Assembly: GCF_032854445.1 (NCBI RefSeq)
Contig: NC_088304.1
Coordinates: 7,761,704 to 7,825,703, forward strand
Origin: Liolophura sinensis
Taxonomy: Eukaryota > Mollusca > Polyplacophora > Chitonida > Chitonidae
Direction of reading: 5' to 3'
DNA: 64,000 nt
The stretch's first letter is position 1; each line of letters begins with the position of its first letter. Position numbers and translations under genes: made by a program. The notes under the pieces are model-generated. The model was not told where the DNA came from and did not search any database. It saw only the letters and a program-made list of their open reading frames with translations. This document shows, piece after piece, positions 62,401 through 64,000 of the stretch.

Positions 62401-64000
62401 GCTGCACACAACATGGATACATCAAAAAATAAACATTAGGCCTAAAAATTAACTGGAGCTTCTGAATAAAGAGAACTCTTCCAACCAACAAAAACAAACC
62501 AAACAAACCAAACAACGCCCCCCCCCAAAAAAAAAAAAACAACAACAGGCTATGAAACAATCACGCTAGTCCTGAGGTTTGCAAGACATCTACAAGACAG
62601 TAAGGAATGTTTACATCTGTAATATAGTTTAAAAGCATTGCCATTTTTTTTTTGGTCTTTTCTCCATGATTATTCTACTTTTGTACATCCACAGGATTCA
62701 AGCAAAGAGAAAGCAATAAACAATGTTTTAATACAAAACAATTATGCAACTTTAACAAATTGCTATAAAGCATACGCTAGTTATGGCGTGTCTATTGGAG
62801 AAAAGTGCAAGTATTGTACAGGTTGTGCAACAAACTGAGATTTTCCACATGACATGCTAAGCCAACATACACACAAATAAAAACACCACAAAATTCAAAT
62901 AAATATTTACCATACACATACTTTCACGTGTGCTCTAAATGTTAACTAATGTTTAAATTTGATAAACTTTATATACCTCTTAATAATGATTATTATGGTT
63001 ATTTTTTCATCAGTTGAATGCTATGATTTGTGAATTCCTGTTTGTACCTGTGTATCCTGTCCGATATTGAAAGTTCTCAGGTATGGTTATTATACAGGGT
63101 TTGCCTGCACAATGTGAGGACAGGCTAAGTTGACTGTAACTACCATGGCAACACATGTTAAAAGCATATGCTGCGATGGTAGTTACAGACAACTTAGGCT
63201 GCAGTCGCTTTGTGCAAGAGGCTCCAAGGCTATTGTAGGCTAAGCTGATCGTAACTACATTTACCAAGCCAACCAATGTTAAAGACACAAATGAAAATTT
63301 TGTCCCCAAAAGCATTTACTTTTTTATGTTACTTTTGGAACTCAAACTTACATTTGCAGTAGAACACAATGCCGCCTTCCAATCAAAAAGGAAAACATTT
63401 GCCTCAGATCAATAGAAATTTTGGAGTCAGAAACAATGAGCAACTTAGTCAAGAAGGAAGTATTACCTCATTTACAGGTTGTTGCCATGGTCTATATTAG
63501 CTTTGAGGAACAAAGATTTAATTTTCTGCATTTGAAAACTCAGATGACAAGGCAAATTTAGGAATACCATCCAAGAATGAACACAGGCAATTTGCAGCAT
63601 TTGCTTAACACTGGTAGTTAGATCACATCAAATGTCTTTTAAAAATGAATTTTGAAATCATTTTTTGCTTTCTGTTTCAGGCATTCCTGTTGTGGAGACA
63701 CAGTTAATGTCGTGTACTGGCTCGCCCCCAGTCCTCTGGATTCTGGTAAGAGAGATCAAAAGCCTCTTTCTACAACTCAGTGCCCAATCCAGTGAAACAA
63801 AATCTCTTTTACAACTGCCCTGGCTTTTGTAGAAAAGTTGCCTCATCTTATCCAGGTTACAGCTAAATGCAACTTATGCTAATGCAATATTTTTACACTA
63901 ATAATCATAGACTTCTGGCATGATTTGACTTCTTTCATAAGAAATAAAGTAAATATAAACAATAAACAATTCTGTTACTTTATATACAACTTTGTGTAAA
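59401..64000. other. Noncoding right end of the window
   Basis: No coding exon recognised. It contains a MetaSINE-like fragment at 60625-60720 (TGTTTTATGCCGTACTCAAG, CACTTATACG), A-rich/GAAA runs at 61760-61825 and 62515-62545, and a hairpin at 63121-63201. It could include a long 3' UTR of a neighbouring gene, but nothing proves this. Confidence 0.4.
63121..63201 (+). ncRNA. pre-miRNA-like hairpin (candidate)
   Basis: The 5' arm CAGGCTAAGTTGACTGTAAC plus TACCAT pairs with the 3' arm ATGGTAGTTACAGACAACTT plus AGGCTG. That is about 26 paired positions with two mismatches, around a 29-nt loop. Size and pairing fit a microRNA precursor, but the arms match no microRNA I know. A third, direct copy of the arm (GGCTAAGCTGATCGTAACTA, 63238-63257) favours a small inverted repeat element instead. 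Confidence 0.3.

Overview
The window is animal nuclear DNA: AT-rich, with intron-containing genes, conserved GT-AG junctions and many SINEs. Four conserved single-copy animal genes can be reconstructed exon by exon: SFSWAP, TMEM199/VMA12, FN3K and a WSB1-like gene. The tRNA-headed SINEs, with a shared body ending in a TTTATT-type tail, resemble families known to be abundant in molluscs. I infer a mollusc or other lophotrochozoan; the species cannot be named from sequence alone.

Layout. 1-8252 (minus) holds the 5' eight exons of SFSWAP, a splicing regulator; the gene runs off the left edge. 8253-8617 is a compact head-to-head promoter region with a YY1-like site. 8618-15823 (plus) is a complete six-exon TMEM199/VMA12 gene (194 aa), a V-ATPase assembly factor. 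19466-29331 (plus) is a complete eight-exon fructosamine-3-kinase (306 aa) that keeps the P-loop cysteine and the HGDLW catalytic motif. 33547-46720 (minus) is a complete eight-exon WSB1-like gene (414 aa, WD40 repeats plus SOCS box), convergent with FN3K. From 46721 to 64000 I find no convincing coding exon. That stretch holds SINEs, a large inverted-repeat element built from GATATC motifs, microsatellites, a possible retroelement end and a pre-miRNA-like hairpin.

The most unusual observation concerns intronic tandem arrays. Three of the four genes (TMEM199 intron 3, FN3K intron 6, WSB intron 5) each carry a minisatellite that starts exactly at an authentic 5' splice site. Its repeat unit is a copy of the exon end plus the donor. 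The authentic donor is therefore followed by about 12, about 70 and about 16 copies of itself at 80-, 33- and 35-bp spacing. In all three, reading past the real donor meets an in-frame stop within five codons, so use of any downstream copy should give a truncated message. I call these donor-anchored minisatellites. I do not know of this being described as a class, and it deserves a genome-wide test.

Other structure includes at least four tRNA-derived SINE families, a TA-flanked MITE family with two copies, three foldback elements, a NAGNAG acceptor in SFSWAP and a probable G-quadruplex just downstream of the WSB stop codon.
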